Position numbers and translations under genes: made by a program
Notes under the pieces: model-generated
The model's database searches: none
Told to the model about the DNA's origin: nothing
Seen by the model: only the letters and a program-made list of their open reading frames with translations
Shown: in pieces, positions 46,678 to 55,912 of the stretch
Numbering within the stretch: the stretch's first letter is position 1
Layout: each line of letters starts with the position of its first letter
From: Candidatus Hydrogenedentota bacterium
Lineage (GTDB): Bacteria > Hydrogenedentota > Hydrogenedentia > Hydrogenedentales > SLHB01
Assembly (NCBI GenBank): GCA_013359265.1
Contig: JABWCD010000004.1
Span: 1 to 64,000, forward strand
Length of the DNA stretch: 64,000 nt
Reading direction: 5' to 3'

Positions 46678-47095
46678 GAGAAATCCCCCTAACTCAGTTC
46701 GCAACTGATTCGTCAATCATACCAATGCTCGCTTGTCGCGGCCACTGGCCAAAGGAGCAATGCCAGTGCATCTGCAGGACGATGTGGTTGTGCCTTGATC
46801 GTGTCCTGGATCGGTGGGATATTGAATACGAGGGGGGTAATCCGGTCTAGTGGTTCATACGGTCTGCATTTGATTGTGCATCGGGCGGCGCCGTGGGAGG
46901 AGGAATCTCAAATTTCAGGTTGAAATTTCAAAAGGGTGAAGACATCGGGAGTCGGGGCGGTGGTCGATCAAGACGAGATGGATCGGGAGGAAAGGTACTG
47001 CCACGTCTCAACGAGCGCAGAGACGCGTGGCTCATCGAGACGGCGCGGTACGACGCCCTTGCGGAATCTCAGATGAAATGAATCAGTAGGATTGC
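46678..47095. other. Divergent promoter region
   Basis: There is no convincing gene between the sialidase-like gene (leftward) and the membrane protein (rightward). The frame at 46893-47081 lacks a ribosome binding site. An inverted repeat, AAATTTCA GGT TGAAATTT, lies at 46910-46928 and could be an operator or a hairpin. Both flanking genes need promoters here, but I could not define either. Confidence 0.5.
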
Positions 47096-48568
47096 ATGAA
47101 GAGGTCGGGAGGGCATCGGGTGAACACTAGCGAAATCGCGGGTAAGCAAAGTACGGGCATACCGTGGTGGCCGACGGTGGTCTGTGCGTCGCTTGCCGGC
47201 GGGATGGGGTGGGGGATACGCGGCCAGTATGGACACGAAACCGGCGCGATGATCGCCGGCGTTCTCGTGTGTCTCGTAATTGCACTGACATTGTGCCGCA
47301 ATGCGCGAGCGCTGGACGTTGCGCGCGCGGTTGCGCTTGGAACGATCGCGATGGGGTTTGGCGGCACGGAGACGTACGGGCAGACGGTTGGCCTGACGCA
47401 GAATCCCGAGTTGATCGGCAATTGGTCCGCGTTTACGTGGGGAATGATTGGTCTCGCAATTAAGGGCAGCGTGTGGATTGGGTTCTGCGGACTTTTTCTT
47501 GGGATGGGACTCGGCGGCACGCGCTACACGGCGATCGAAATGCTTGTCGCAATGTTGTTGAGCCTCGCTGCGTACTGGGCGGGTGTATGGCTCCTGAATT
47601 CGCCGTTCGACCCGGAAAGCAAACGCTTGCCCGCGCTGTATTTTTCCGCGACGTGGGACTGGTACCCGAACAAGGCCGATCCCGAACCGCGATACGAAGC
47701 GTGGGGCGGAATCTGGTTCGCCTTCCTCTTTGTCATGTTTTATACGCGCGTGCTGCGAAAGGACGGAATGGGGTGGCGCCTGGGGTTGTGGGGCGTTTTG
47801 GGTGGCGCGCTGGGGTTCCCGTTGGGACAATGCATTCAGGCTTATCACGCGTGGAACGCCGAGTCGATGAAGGAAGGAATTTGGCCGATTCTGAATTATT
47901 GGAACTTCATGGAGACGACGTTTGGTCTGGTCATGGGCGCGATGCTCGGGTTTGGAACGTGGCTGCACCGAAATCGAATTCGGCTAATCGAGTACGATCG
48001 CGACGAGTGGATGACGCTGCCGTGGGAGTGGACATTGCTTATCGTCCACTGTGCATTGCTCGTACTATCGGAATTCTGGATTCCGATAGAGTTAATCGGA
48101 ACTGTCTATGACCTCGGACTCGTTATGGGTGTGATACCGCTGATGGCAATCGCGGGCGGGCGTCTGTGGCCATACTTTGCGATATTTCCCGTTACGCTGA
48201 TGCCCATTGCGGGCAAGACGCTGCGCAATCTCGGATACGAGGAAGGAGCGATATCCATCGTCAGCGGGTGGCTTCTGTACGTAATCGTTCCGATGGCATT
48301 GGCGATTGTGGCGGTGGCATGGTATGGACGCGCATTCAACCGCAATCGAAATGCGTCCGAATTCGCCCGTGGTGCGTTGCTGTTCTGCGCGTGGGTTTAC
48401 TTCCTGTTGAATTACGCATTCTTCCGGTTTCCGTGGCCGTGGGAAAAATGGACGGGACGAACGCCCAACGCGATCGTCTTTATGTTCTGCATCGCCGCCC
48501 TGACGTGGCTTGCATTGTCAGCGCGTCGCGCGTACAGATCACCGCAATCGCCGGCGGGCTCCGTCTAG
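47096..48568 (+). CDS. Polytopic membrane protein of unknown function
   Basis: This 490-residue protein has about twelve hydrophobic segments, beginning with PWWPTVVCASLAGGMGWGIRG. Long loops carry aromatic and acidic residues (SATWDWYPNKADPEPRYEAW near residue 185). I recognise no transporter family. It precedes the sulfatase gene by 28 bases on the same strand, so uptake of a glycan fragment or sulfate-linked transport is possible but only from context. ATG 47096 has a weak site; GTG 47120 with GGGAGGG six bases upstream is the stronger start. Confidence 0.72.
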   Translation: MKRSGGHRVNTSEIAGKQSTGIPWWPTVVCASLAGGMGWGIRGQYGHETGAMIAGVLVCLVIALTLCRNARALDVARAVALGTIAMGFGGTETYGQTVGLTQNPELIGNWSAFTWGMIGLAIKGSVWIGFCGLFLGMGLGGTRYTAIEMLVAMLLSLAAYWAGVWLLNSPFDPESKRLPALYFSATWDWYPNKADPEPRYEAWGGIWFAFLFVMFYTRVLRKDGMGWRLGLWGVLGGALGFPLGQCIQAYHAWNAESMKEGIWPILNYWNFMETTFGLVMGAMLGFGTWLHRNRIRLIEYDRDEWMTLPWEWTLLIVHCALLVLSEFWIPIELIGTVYDLGLVMGVIPLMAIAGGRLWPYFAIFPVTLMPIAGKTLRNLGYEEGAISIVSGWLLYVIVPMALAIVAVAWYGRAFNRNRNASEFARGALLFCAWVYFLLNYAFFRFPWPWEKWTGRTPNAIVFMFCIAALTWLALSARRAYRSPQSPAGSV

Positions 48569-48596
48569 CGGCGGTTACAGAAGGAGCGCATTCTCG

Positions 48597-50018
48597 ATGA
48601 TTACACGGCGTTCTTTTTTGGGCCGACTGGGGGCGAGCGCCGCGACATTGGCATCGACACGGGGATATGCGTCGCCCGCGGAGGCAAAGCCCCCGAACAT
48701 CGTGCTTATCTTGGCAGACGACCTGGGGTATGGACACCTCGGCTGCTACGGGCAGAAGCACATTCGCACGCCGCACATCGATCAACTCGCCCAAGATGGA
48801 ATGCGGTTTACGCAAGCGTACGCGGGGTGCTCGCAGTGCGCCCCGTCGCGCAGCGTGTTAATGACGGGCTACCACTCCGGGCATACGCCCGTGCGCGGGA
48901 ATAGCGGCGGCATATCGTTGCGCGACGAGGACGTTACCGTCGCGGAAGTGTTGAAGCGCGCAGGGTATCGAACGGGGCTGTTCGGAAAGTGGGGGCTTGG
49001 CGATGCGGATACGCCCGGGGTCCCGAACAAGCAAGGATTCGACGAGTTCTTCGGATATCTGCACCAGAAGCACGCGCATTTCTATTATACGGACTACCTC
49101 TGGCACAACGATGCTCGGTTTGCTTTGCCGGGCAACGTTGACGGCAAGCGCGAACAATACACGCCGGATGTGATTCTCGATCGCGCGCTCGACTTCATTC
49201 GCGAATCGCGCGAGGGGCCATTCTTCTGTTTCGTCTCGTCCACCATTCCACACCATGAGTGGGCGGTGCCAAAATCGTCGTTGAAGGAGTACGCAGGAAA
49301 ATTCGACGAACAACGGCCGGAGTTCCGCTGGCGCGAGGGATACGCCTTCCCGAAGGAACCCAAGGCGACGATGGCGGCGATGATATCGCATCTGGACAAG
49401 AGCGTTGGCAAGCTGGTGGGGCTTCTCGACGAGTTGAAACTGCGCGACGATACGCTTGTACTGTTTACGTCGGACAACGGCCCCGATTCCTACTCGATGA
49501 CGAATGGGGAGTTCTTTGAGGCGAGCGGGCCATTGCGTGGCCGCAAATACGAGCTCTACGAAGGCGGAATCCGGGTACCAGCCATAGCGCGGTGGACGGG
49601 AACCATTACTGCCGGTGTCGACAACGATTTGCCCATACATTTCGCCGACATCATGCCGACCTTCGCCGAGTTGGCAGGCGATCGTTCCCTGCCGCCGAGC
49701 GATATTGACGGGATTTCCGTTGCGCCAGCATTGCTGGGTGCGAGGCGCGGTGGCGTGCAGGAAAAGCGCGAGTTCATGTATTGGGATTTGGATTCCGGCA
49801 GCCGGGCCGTGCGCATGGACGAGTGGAAACTCGTCTTACCGAAGCGGGACGCGAAGTTGGAATTGTACGATTTGAAGTCCGATATTGGCGAATCGCGCGA
49901 TGTATCTGCCGACCACCCGGATGTGGTGGAGAAGATGCGCGCGTGCATGGACGCCAATTACACGCCGCCGCCGCCGCAGATCGAGCCGCCTATTCCGGAC
50001 GGACGCCAGTACCGCTAA
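48597..50018 (+). CDS. Tat-exported sulfatase (type I, C-x-P-S-R)
   Basis: This 473-residue arylsulfatase-family enzyme cuts sulfate esters from glycans. It has a twin-arginine signal (TRRSFLGRLGASAATLAS), the metal-binding NIVLILADDLGYGHLGCYG, and the formylglycine site CAPSRSVLMTG, where the cysteine is converted to formylglycine by another enzyme. The later GLFGKWGLG and FTSDNGPDS motifs are also kept. I chose ATG 48597 with AAGGAG ten bases upstream. Family members are 450-550 residues, so it is complete. Substrate unknown. Confidence 0.92.
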   Translation: MITRRSFLGRLGASAATLASTRGYASPAEAKPPNIVLILADDLGYGHLGCYGQKHIRTPHIDQLAQDGMRFTQAYAGCSQCAPSRSVLMTGYHSGHTPVRGNSGGISLRDEDVTVAEVLKRAGYRTGLFGKWGLGDADTPGVPNKQGFDEFFGYLHQKHAHFYYTDYLWHNDARFALPGNVDGKREQYTPDVILDRALDFIRESREGPFFCFVSSTIPHHEWAVPKSSLKEYAGKFDEQRPEFRWREGYAFPKEPKATMAAMISHLDKSVGKLVGLLDELKLRDDTLVLFTSDNGPDSYSMTNGEFFEASGPLRGRKYELYEGGIRVPAIARWTGTITAGVDNDLPIHFADIMPTFAELAGDRSLPPSDIDGISVAPALLGARRGGVQEKREFMYWDLDSGSRAVRMDEWKLVLPKRDAKLELYDLKSDIGESRDVSADHPDVVEKMRACMDANYTPPPPQIEPPIPDGRQYR

Positions 50019-50357
50019 GGCGGTTCAAGTCTGTCCGTACCGCTTGCCTTGCTCGTAACCCGGTCGAGAACAGGGGGAAGGTAACGGGACTGTAGCCGAT
50101 TTCGCGTCGAGGGACTACGCATTGACTGCGAGCCGGGCCCGCGTAACCGGGGAATGTCCTCTCCCCGAGCGGCGCATCCAAGCTTGAACTGACCTAGAAC
50201 CGAATGCACGCGTCGTGTCCGCCCTTCATGACGGTGGCGCATGTAAGGAAGTGTCGCCCTCTTGGGTCTCGCCCACAGTCCATATGCCGTTTCCTTCCTT
50301 CGGCGCGGAAGAACACGTTCTTCTTCGTCACGACGTCTGTCTGTGCGGCATCGCGCA
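50019..50357. other. Convergent intergenic region between two sulfatases
   Basis: No gene is supported. Two inverted repeats could act as terminators for the genes that meet here: CGGGGA (50148-50153) with TCCCCG (50162-50167), and a perfect GAAGAAC-AC-GTTCTTC at 50308-50323. Neither is followed by a T-run. A minus-strand open frame that continues out of the sulfatase into this region shows no family similarity. Confidence 0.45.
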
Positions 50358-52301
50358 TCAACGCCGCACAGCGGGTAACCCAAGTGCGTGACGGGCGACG
50401 CGCGACGGGTAGTTGCGCGGGTCTTCCGGGTTTTCCGAAGCGGCACGTAATGCGGCGAGCATCGTGTCCGTTTTGGGATCGATGCGCTCGAGTACCTGGC
50501 ATGCGGCGAGGCGCACAAATACGTTCGGTTCGTCCATGGCGCGCAGTGCGACCGGGATCGCCCGATCGGGCGCTCCAAGTTCCGCGAGCGCGCGAGCCGC
50601 AGCGACACGCACGGTGACGGAGTCGTGGTCCAGCGCGGCGGTTAACGCGTCGAGCGTTGCGGCGTTTGCCGTTCGCAGATTCGCCAACCCGAGGGCGGCC
50701 CAGTAGGCGACGCATACGTCCGAGTCCGTGAGCGCGGCGAGCAACGTGTTCGCCGCAGTGGGGCCGGCAATCGCGATGGACGCAATGGCGCGATAGCGTA
50801 GCAGTTTCTTCGGACCGTTGAGATCGTGAATGTAGTCGTTCAACTCGCTCCCGAAAACAGAGACGATCACGCCGTTCGGTGTGTCGTATTCGGGATGGTT
50901 GTTGTCGCGTAGGTCTGGCTGTGCCGCGGGCAGAAAGCGGTGCAGTTCCGATTCGGGGACGAGTCCCAGATCGCTTTCCTCGTCGAGCCAAGCATCCATA
51001 GCTTTGCGCAGTTCGGAAAGTTTCCTCGCATGCGTCGGGTCGTCTGCGAGGTTGTGAAGTTCGTATGGATCGTTTTCGGTGTCGAAAAACTCCTCGACGG
51101 GTTTGGTATCGCGAAAGAACAGTTTCTGGTTTTCGTCAAGGCCGTTCGCGGCCTCAACGCGCCGCAATTCCTGCATGATCGGCCAGCTCTCGCAGTAGGA
51201 GAGATATTGGTCGTAGGGTTTGGTGGGTTCGTAGTTTCGAATGTACTTATACCGCTTGTCGCGCACGGCGCGAATGATATCGTAGCGTTCGTCCATGCGG
51301 TCGCGCGCAGCGTAGATGTACTTGCGTGGCTTTCCTTCGTGCTTGCCGAGGAAGGCGCTGCCTTGCATGTGTTCCGGCTGATTGACGCCGGCAAGAGACA
51401 GCACGGTTGGCGCGAAGTCGACGAAGCTGACCAAGCGGTCTGTGGTGGTTTCCGGCCTGAGGTGTTTGGGCCAGCGCACGAGTAGCGGCACGCGAAGTCC
51501 CGAGTCATACATCCACCGCTTTGCGCGCGGGATGCCGTCGCCGTGATCGCCGAAGAAGAAGACGACGGTGTTTTCGGCCAGGCCGTCTTCTTTGAGTTGC
51601 GTCAATAGATCGCCCGCCCACACATCCATCGCGGAGACGCAGTCGTACATGTGGGCCCAGTGTTTTCGGATGAGTTCGGTGTCGGGATAGAAGGGGGGAA
51701 GCGCGGCCTTTGCGGGATCGTGCAGGCCGCCTGGGATGCGTGCTTCGAGCGCTTTCGGGATGCTGTTCAGATTGCCGATCTGCGATTCGTGCGTGACGGT
51801 GGAGTTAAACACCGCGAAGAACGGTTGGTCCGGGTCTTTCCGATTTCGCCAGTGCGCATCTTTGCTGTTTGCGTCCCACGCATCCCGTGGCACGGCGAAG
51901 TTGTAGTCCGTCTTGACGTTGTTCGTGCAGTAATATCCCGCACGGCGCAAGTATGCCGGGAAACATCGCACATGGTCCGGCGGCGTGTTGTCGCATCGCA
52001 TGTGACAGGTGCCGAGGGTGGTGGGGTACATGCCGGTGATGAGACACGAGCGGCTGGGAGCGCACACGCCGGAGACGGAAAACGCATGCGTGTAGCGAAG
52101 GCCTTCGCGCGCGAATGCGTCGAGGTTGGGCGTATTGGCGTAGCTATCACCGTAGCAGCCGAGATGGGGCGACATGTCTTCGCAGGTAATCCAGAGGACG
52201 TTGGGGCGTCGCTCCGCTGGCCGTGCGTGGGCGATGGCACTGGCGGTGGCCGCTCCCGCGGCGGTCTGTGCGACAAAGGATCGGCGTGTGATTTTGTCCA
52301 C
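50358..52301 (-). CDS. Tat-exported sulfatase with C-terminal HEAT-like repeats
   Basis: This 647-residue protein has a twin-arginine signal (TRRSFVAQTAAGAATASA) and a sulfatase domain up to about residue 480, with RPNVLWITCEDMSPHLGCYG and the formylglycine site CAPSRSCLITG. About residues 500-640 form helical HEAT-like repeats, such as AYWAALGLANLRTANAATLDAL and VRVAAARALAELGAPDRAIP. These repeats are not part of usual sulfatases and could bind a partner or substrate. Start GTG 52301 has GGGGGA eight bases upstream. It lies 18 bases after the next sulfatase gene on the same strand. Confidence 0.9.
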   Translation of the reverse strand: MDKITRRSFVAQTAAGAATASAIAHARPAERRPNVLWITCEDMSPHLGCYGDSYANTPNLDAFAREGLRYTHAFSVSGVCAPSRSCLITGMYPTTLGTCHMRCDNTPPDHVRCFPAYLRRAGYYCTNNVKTDYNFAVPRDAWDANSKDAHWRNRKDPDQPFFAVFNSTVTHESQIGNLNSIPKALEARIPGGLHDPAKAALPPFYPDTELIRKHWAHMYDCVSAMDVWAGDLLTQLKEDGLAENTVVFFFGDHGDGIPRAKRWMYDSGLRVPLLVRWPKHLRPETTTDRLVSFVDFAPTVLSLAGVNQPEHMQGSAFLGKHEGKPRKYIYAARDRMDERYDIIRAVRDKRYKYIRNYEPTKPYDQYLSYCESWPIMQELRRVEAANGLDENQKLFFRDTKPVEEFFDTENDPYELHNLADDPTHARKLSELRKAMDAWLDEESDLGLVPESELHRFLPAAQPDLRDNNHPEYDTPNGVIVSVFGSELNDYIHDLNGPKKLLRYRAIASIAIAGPTAANTLLAALTDSDVCVAYWAALGLANLRTANAATLDALTAALDHDSVTVRVAAARALAELGAPDRAIPVALRAMDEPNVFVRLAACQVLERIDPKTDTMLAALRAASENPEDPRNYPSRVARHALGLPAVRR

Positions 52302-52319
52302 GAATTCTTCCCCCGAGTC

Positions 52320-53861
52320 CTAACCTGAGTACGATGGCCGGCTGTGGCCGTTGGCTTTGATGGATTCCAATAATGTGTTTAACTCGGACACTTTCTCTGG
52401 ATTGATCTTCGCCAAATCGTTCGACTCAGACGGGTCGTCATCCAGATTGAACAATACAAATGACGGTTTGTCCGGTGCTTTGGGCGGACGATGGACGATG
52501 AGTTTCCACGGCCCCTTGCGAATCGCAAGCGTGTGGGATGCGTTCGACTGCATTACCAGATGATCGCGTACGGCGTTGGCAGCCGGATCGTCGAGGAGAG
52601 CGGGCAGCACATTGAAGCTGTCTGGGCCTGCGTTCCGTGGGAGCGTGCGCCCGGCCACGGCGGAAAAAGTCGCAATCATGTCGACGAGGGCGAAGGTTGC
52701 CGATGACGTCGACTCGGGTTTGATGTGTCCCGGCCAGCGGGCCAAAAACGGCACGCGATGCCCGCCTTCGTACAACTCGCCCTTCTGCCCGCGCAACGCG
52801 CCGTTTGGTGGTTGGAGCGCGTGCAACGCATTGGTGCCGTCGTCATAGGTGTCCTTTATCGCGCCGCCGTTATCGCTGGAAAAGACGACGAGTGTATTTT
52901 CGGCGAGGCCGAGGCGGTCGAGCGTATCGAGGATTTGACCGACGCTCCAGTCCAATTGGTGGATTACATCACCACGCCACCCGCATTCGCTCGTGCCGCG
53001 GAACCGCGGGTGCGGGACCATCGGCTCGTGAATGTCGTGTGTCGCGAAGTACAGGAAGAATGATTTGGCCTTGTTGCGCTCGATAAACGATACGGCCTTG
53101 CCGGTGATCGTATCAGCCATGTCTTCGTCCACCCAGCGTGCGCCGTTGCCGCCTGACATGTAGCCGATGCGGCTGACGCCGTTCACGATGGTTTGCGAGT
53201 GGCTTTTGTCGGCCTTGATTTTCAGCAGTTCGGGATGGTCGAGTCCGGTAGGATCGTTACCGATTTTCTCGCCGTAGCTGACTCGAATCGGATCGGTGGG
53301 ATCAAGACCCGCGACACGCCGGTTCTCGACGTATACGCAGGGCACGCGATCGCCCGTAGCGGGAATCACGAATGCGTAGTCGAATCCGATGTCGAGCGGG
53401 CCGGGAGCAACTTCCTTGTTGTAGTCGACGGGGTCTGTTTCGGTGCCGAATCCCAGATGCCATTTACCGACGATGCCGGTTGCGTAGCCCGCGTTCTTTA
53501 GTACCGATGCGATGGTCGGCATCTTTGTGGGCACGGCCAGCGGCGCGACACCGCTGAGGATGTGATCGCCCATCGGGTTGCGCCACGCGTACTGCCCGGT
53601 GATGAAACCGTATCGCGTCGGCGTGCACACGGCGGCGGGGGAGTGGGCGTCGGTGCATTTCACGCCTTCGTGCGCGATGCGGTCCAGGTTTGGTGTCTTC
53701 ACCTTTGCCGCGCCGTAGCATCCCAAGTCACCGGAGCCGATGTCGTCCGCGAGAATAAATACAATGTTCGGAGGGGTGGGGGCTTGTCCGCCAGCAATGT
53801 TCGTTGCAGCGGCCGCGGCGATGGCGCCGCCAAGAAACGATCTGCGCGAGATGCTATGCAT
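52320..53861 (-). CDS. Tat-exported sulfatase (type I, C-x-P-T-R)
   Basis: This 513-residue sulfatase has a twin-arginine signal (ISRRSFLGGAIAAAAATN), the metal-binding NIVFILADDIGSGDLGCYG and the formylglycine site CTPTRYGFITG, where serine is replaced by threonine, a known variant. GIVGKWHLGFG and SSDNGGAIKD are also present. I chose ATG 53861, which overlaps the end of the asparagine synthetase gene by eight bases; an upstream in-frame start would lie wholly inside that gene. It is the middle member of the run asnB - sulfatase - sulfatase. Confidence 0.91.
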   Translation of the reverse strand: MHSISRRSFLGGAIAAAAATNIAGGQAPTPPNIVFILADDIGSGDLGCYGAAKVKTPNLDRIAHEGVKCTDAHSPAAVCTPTRYGFITGQYAWRNPMGDHILSGVAPLAVPTKMPTIASVLKNAGYATGIVGKWHLGFGTETDPVDYNKEVAPGPLDIGFDYAFVIPATGDRVPCVYVENRRVAGLDPTDPIRVSYGEKIGNDPTGLDHPELLKIKADKSHSQTIVNGVSRIGYMSGGNGARWVDEDMADTITGKAVSFIERNKAKSFFLYFATHDIHEPMVPHPRFRGTSECGWRGDVIHQLDWSVGQILDTLDRLGLAENTLVVFSSDNGGAIKDTYDDGTNALHALQPPNGALRGQKGELYEGGHRVPFLARWPGHIKPESTSSATFALVDMIATFSAVAGRTLPRNAGPDSFNVLPALLDDPAANAVRDHLVMQSNASHTLAIRKGPWKLIVHRPPKAPDKPSFVLFNLDDDPSESNDLAKINPEKVSELNTLLESIKANGHSRPSYSG

Positions 53862-55806
53862 GTGCGGGTTCGAGTTCCGGGAGTGTGACTGATCGCCGGT
53901 ACGTTTCATAGGATGCCTCGAAATTCTGGACAAACAGGTCGTCGAGTATCTGCACGGTAAGTATGAGCAGCAGCGCCGAATGGGTGTTGCGCACGACCTC
54001 GACTTCGAACGGCAACCACCGTGCGATCGCAAGCATACTGCGCACCGCGGTATAGCTAAAAATCCCGGCGAGTTCAATCGACTTCTTCGACAAGTATTTG
54101 TTTAACAGCGCGTCGAGGATTGGGTTCTGACCCATTTGAATTCGCATTGGCGGCGCGGAGTACGGCCATTTTGCCCGATGATACAGTTCGTTGGTGAGAT
54201 CGTCGCGAAACGCTTCGCGAAGGACGTGCTTCTCGATTCCATCGTGAATTTTCACGCCGTCGGGAATTGTCCGCGTCAACTCGAAGAGGTGGTGATCGAG
54301 GAATGGCGTGCGCCCCTCAATGGAATGGCCCATCTCCGCACGGTCTCCGAGCATGCACAATAGATATGGCGCCAACATGGATTTTATCCAGTAGTACTGC
54401 ACCTGGCGCGCGTGGCTGTTGCCGTCTGTCTGTTTACGGTCGATGCGCCGCTTGAGCATGTCCACGGGGTGGGTCTCGGAAAGTCTCGAGCGGACGCCGC
54501 GGCCGAACATTCTGGCGAGAAACCGCAGCCGCGCAGGGGCAAGCGTTTCACTGTGTTCGGGCATCGGCATAAAGCCAAGAGCATCGATGACGTATTGCAG
54601 CTTGCGCGCGGAGCGGACCGGCTGCCTTTTGAGGCGATCGGCGATGTGGTGTGACATGCCGCCCTTGTTTTCCTGAAAGCAGACGTAGCCGAGGAATAAC
54701 TCGTCCGATCCTTCGCCGGTCAAGACGACCGTAACGTGTTCGCGCGCGAGGCGCGACAACAGGTACTTGCCCACGCCGTGAAAATTCGCGAAGGGAAGCT
54801 CCGTAATCCAGAGGCAATCCACCATGTTTTGGAGGAGCGTATCCGAATCGCAGCGTACCGAATGGAACTCCGCGCCAATTTTCTCCGCCATGTTCTTCGC
54901 GACCTGATACTCGTTCCATGCGTGGTCGCCGGGAAATTCGATGTTGAAAACCTTGACTCTTCCCGGGAAATGCCTGGCCGCCGTGGCGGCGACGATCGCG
55001 GAGTCGATTCCCCCGCTGAGGTACACGCCGACCGGCACGTCCGCGCGCAGGCGCAGACGCACGGCCTCGTCGAACGCAGTGCGGACCGCGGCTGCATGTT
55101 CTGGGACCGAACGCTCGGAGACGAGTTCGGCGTCGCGAGGAAGATAGAGGTCCCAGTACGGTTCAATCCGATGAGACTTCGTTTTGAGATCGACCGTCAT
55201 CATACAACCGGGCGGAACTATGGCAATCCCCTCGAAGATCGAATCGGGTATGACGCCACAGAAATAGTCCCGAATGGCGAGCACGTCGATGCGCGGCTTT
55301 ACGACGCCGGTCGCGAAGATTGCTTTCGCTTCCGACGCGAAGAGATAGTTCCCCGTGGTCGCGTGAAAAAAGAGAGGTTTAATTCCGAACCGGTCGCGGA
55401 CCGCGACGAGCTTCTGGCCGGCGGAGTCGTATAGGAGGAATGCAAACTCGCCACGCAAGTGTTCCACGAACGCATCGCCATACTCCTGATACAAGTGGAT
55501 GATGACTTCGGAATCGCTTCCCGTGCGAAAGGTGTGCCCTTTTGCGCTCAAGTCATTGCGAATGCGTTCGAAGTCGTAGATTTCGCCGTTGCACACGAGG
55601 GCGATGTCGTGGTCTTCGGAGAAGAGGGGTTGCGCGCCCGTTCCGAGGTCAATGATGGACAGGCGGGCGTGGCCCAGGCCGACACCGGCGGCGTCGTCTC
55701 GAAACGAACCCGAGCCGTCGGGCCCGCGGTGGCGCATGGATTGAATGGCGCGGTTGAGCGCCGCATTGTCTAATCTATGGCCCACATAGCCGAGAATGCC
55801 GCACAT
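53854..55806 (-). CDS. asnB: Glutamine-hydrolysing asparagine synthetase (AsnB type)
   Basis: This 650-residue enzyme has an N-terminal class II glutamine amidotransferase domain that starts at Cys2 (MCGILGYVG) with SMRHRGPDGSG, and a C-terminal synthetase domain with the PP-loop SGGIDSAIVAATAA that activates aspartate with ATP. Family members of this length also occur in polysaccharide and secondary-metabolite clusters, where they amidate other acids. The place between an isomerase and two sulfatases is unusual for a housekeeping enzyme, so an amidating role on a sugar acid is possible. It overlaps the next sulfatase by eight bases. Confidence 0.9.
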   Translation of the reverse strand: MCGILGYVGHRLDNAALNRAIQSMRHRGPDGSGSFRDDAAGVGLGHARLSIIDLGTGAQPLFSEDHDIALVCNGEIYDFERIRNDLSAKGHTFRTGSDSEVIIHLYQEYGDAFVEHLRGEFAFLLYDSAGQKLVAVRDRFGIKPLFFHATTGNYLFASEAKAIFATGVVKPRIDVLAIRDYFCGVIPDSIFEGIAIVPPGCMMTVDLKTKSHRIEPYWDLYLPRDAELVSERSVPEHAAAVRTAFDEAVRLRLRADVPVGVYLSGGIDSAIVAATAARHFPGRVKVFNIEFPGDHAWNEYQVAKNMAEKIGAEFHSVRCDSDTLLQNMVDCLWITELPFANFHGVGKYLLSRLAREHVTVVLTGEGSDELFLGYVCFQENKGGMSHHIADRLKRQPVRSARKLQYVIDALGFMPMPEHSETLAPARLRFLARMFGRGVRSRLSETHPVDMLKRRIDRKQTDGNSHARQVQYYWIKSMLAPYLLCMLGDRAEMGHSIEGRTPFLDHHLFELTRTIPDGVKIHDGIEKHVLREAFRDDLTNELYHRAKWPYSAPPMRIQMGQNPILDALLNKYLSKKSIELAGIFSYTAVRSMLAIARWLPFEVEVVRNTHSALLLILTVQILDDLFVQNFEASYETYRRSVTLPELEPAHA

Positions 55807-55912
55807 TGCGAGTTGCCCATTGCCCGAAAGAAGGGAAGTACGACTCCAAACATCGCGCGGCCGGTTCGGGCCGCCGCAGCATCATCGCACGAATGCGGAT
55901 GCGGCGGCGAGT

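Noticed and set aside
46893-47081. 62-codon frame in the intergenic region before the membrane protein
   Set aside because: A GTG start with no ribosome binding site, and a glycine/arginine-rich product that looks non-coding.
47069-47968. 299-codon minus-strand frame opposite the twelve-helix membrane protein
   Set aside because: Antisense shadow; the + strand frame has clear membrane segments throughout.
50194-50991. 265-codon minus-strand frame running out of the HEAT-sulfatase gene
   Set aside because: Mostly another frame of the sulfatase. The tail in the intergenic region has no family similarity.
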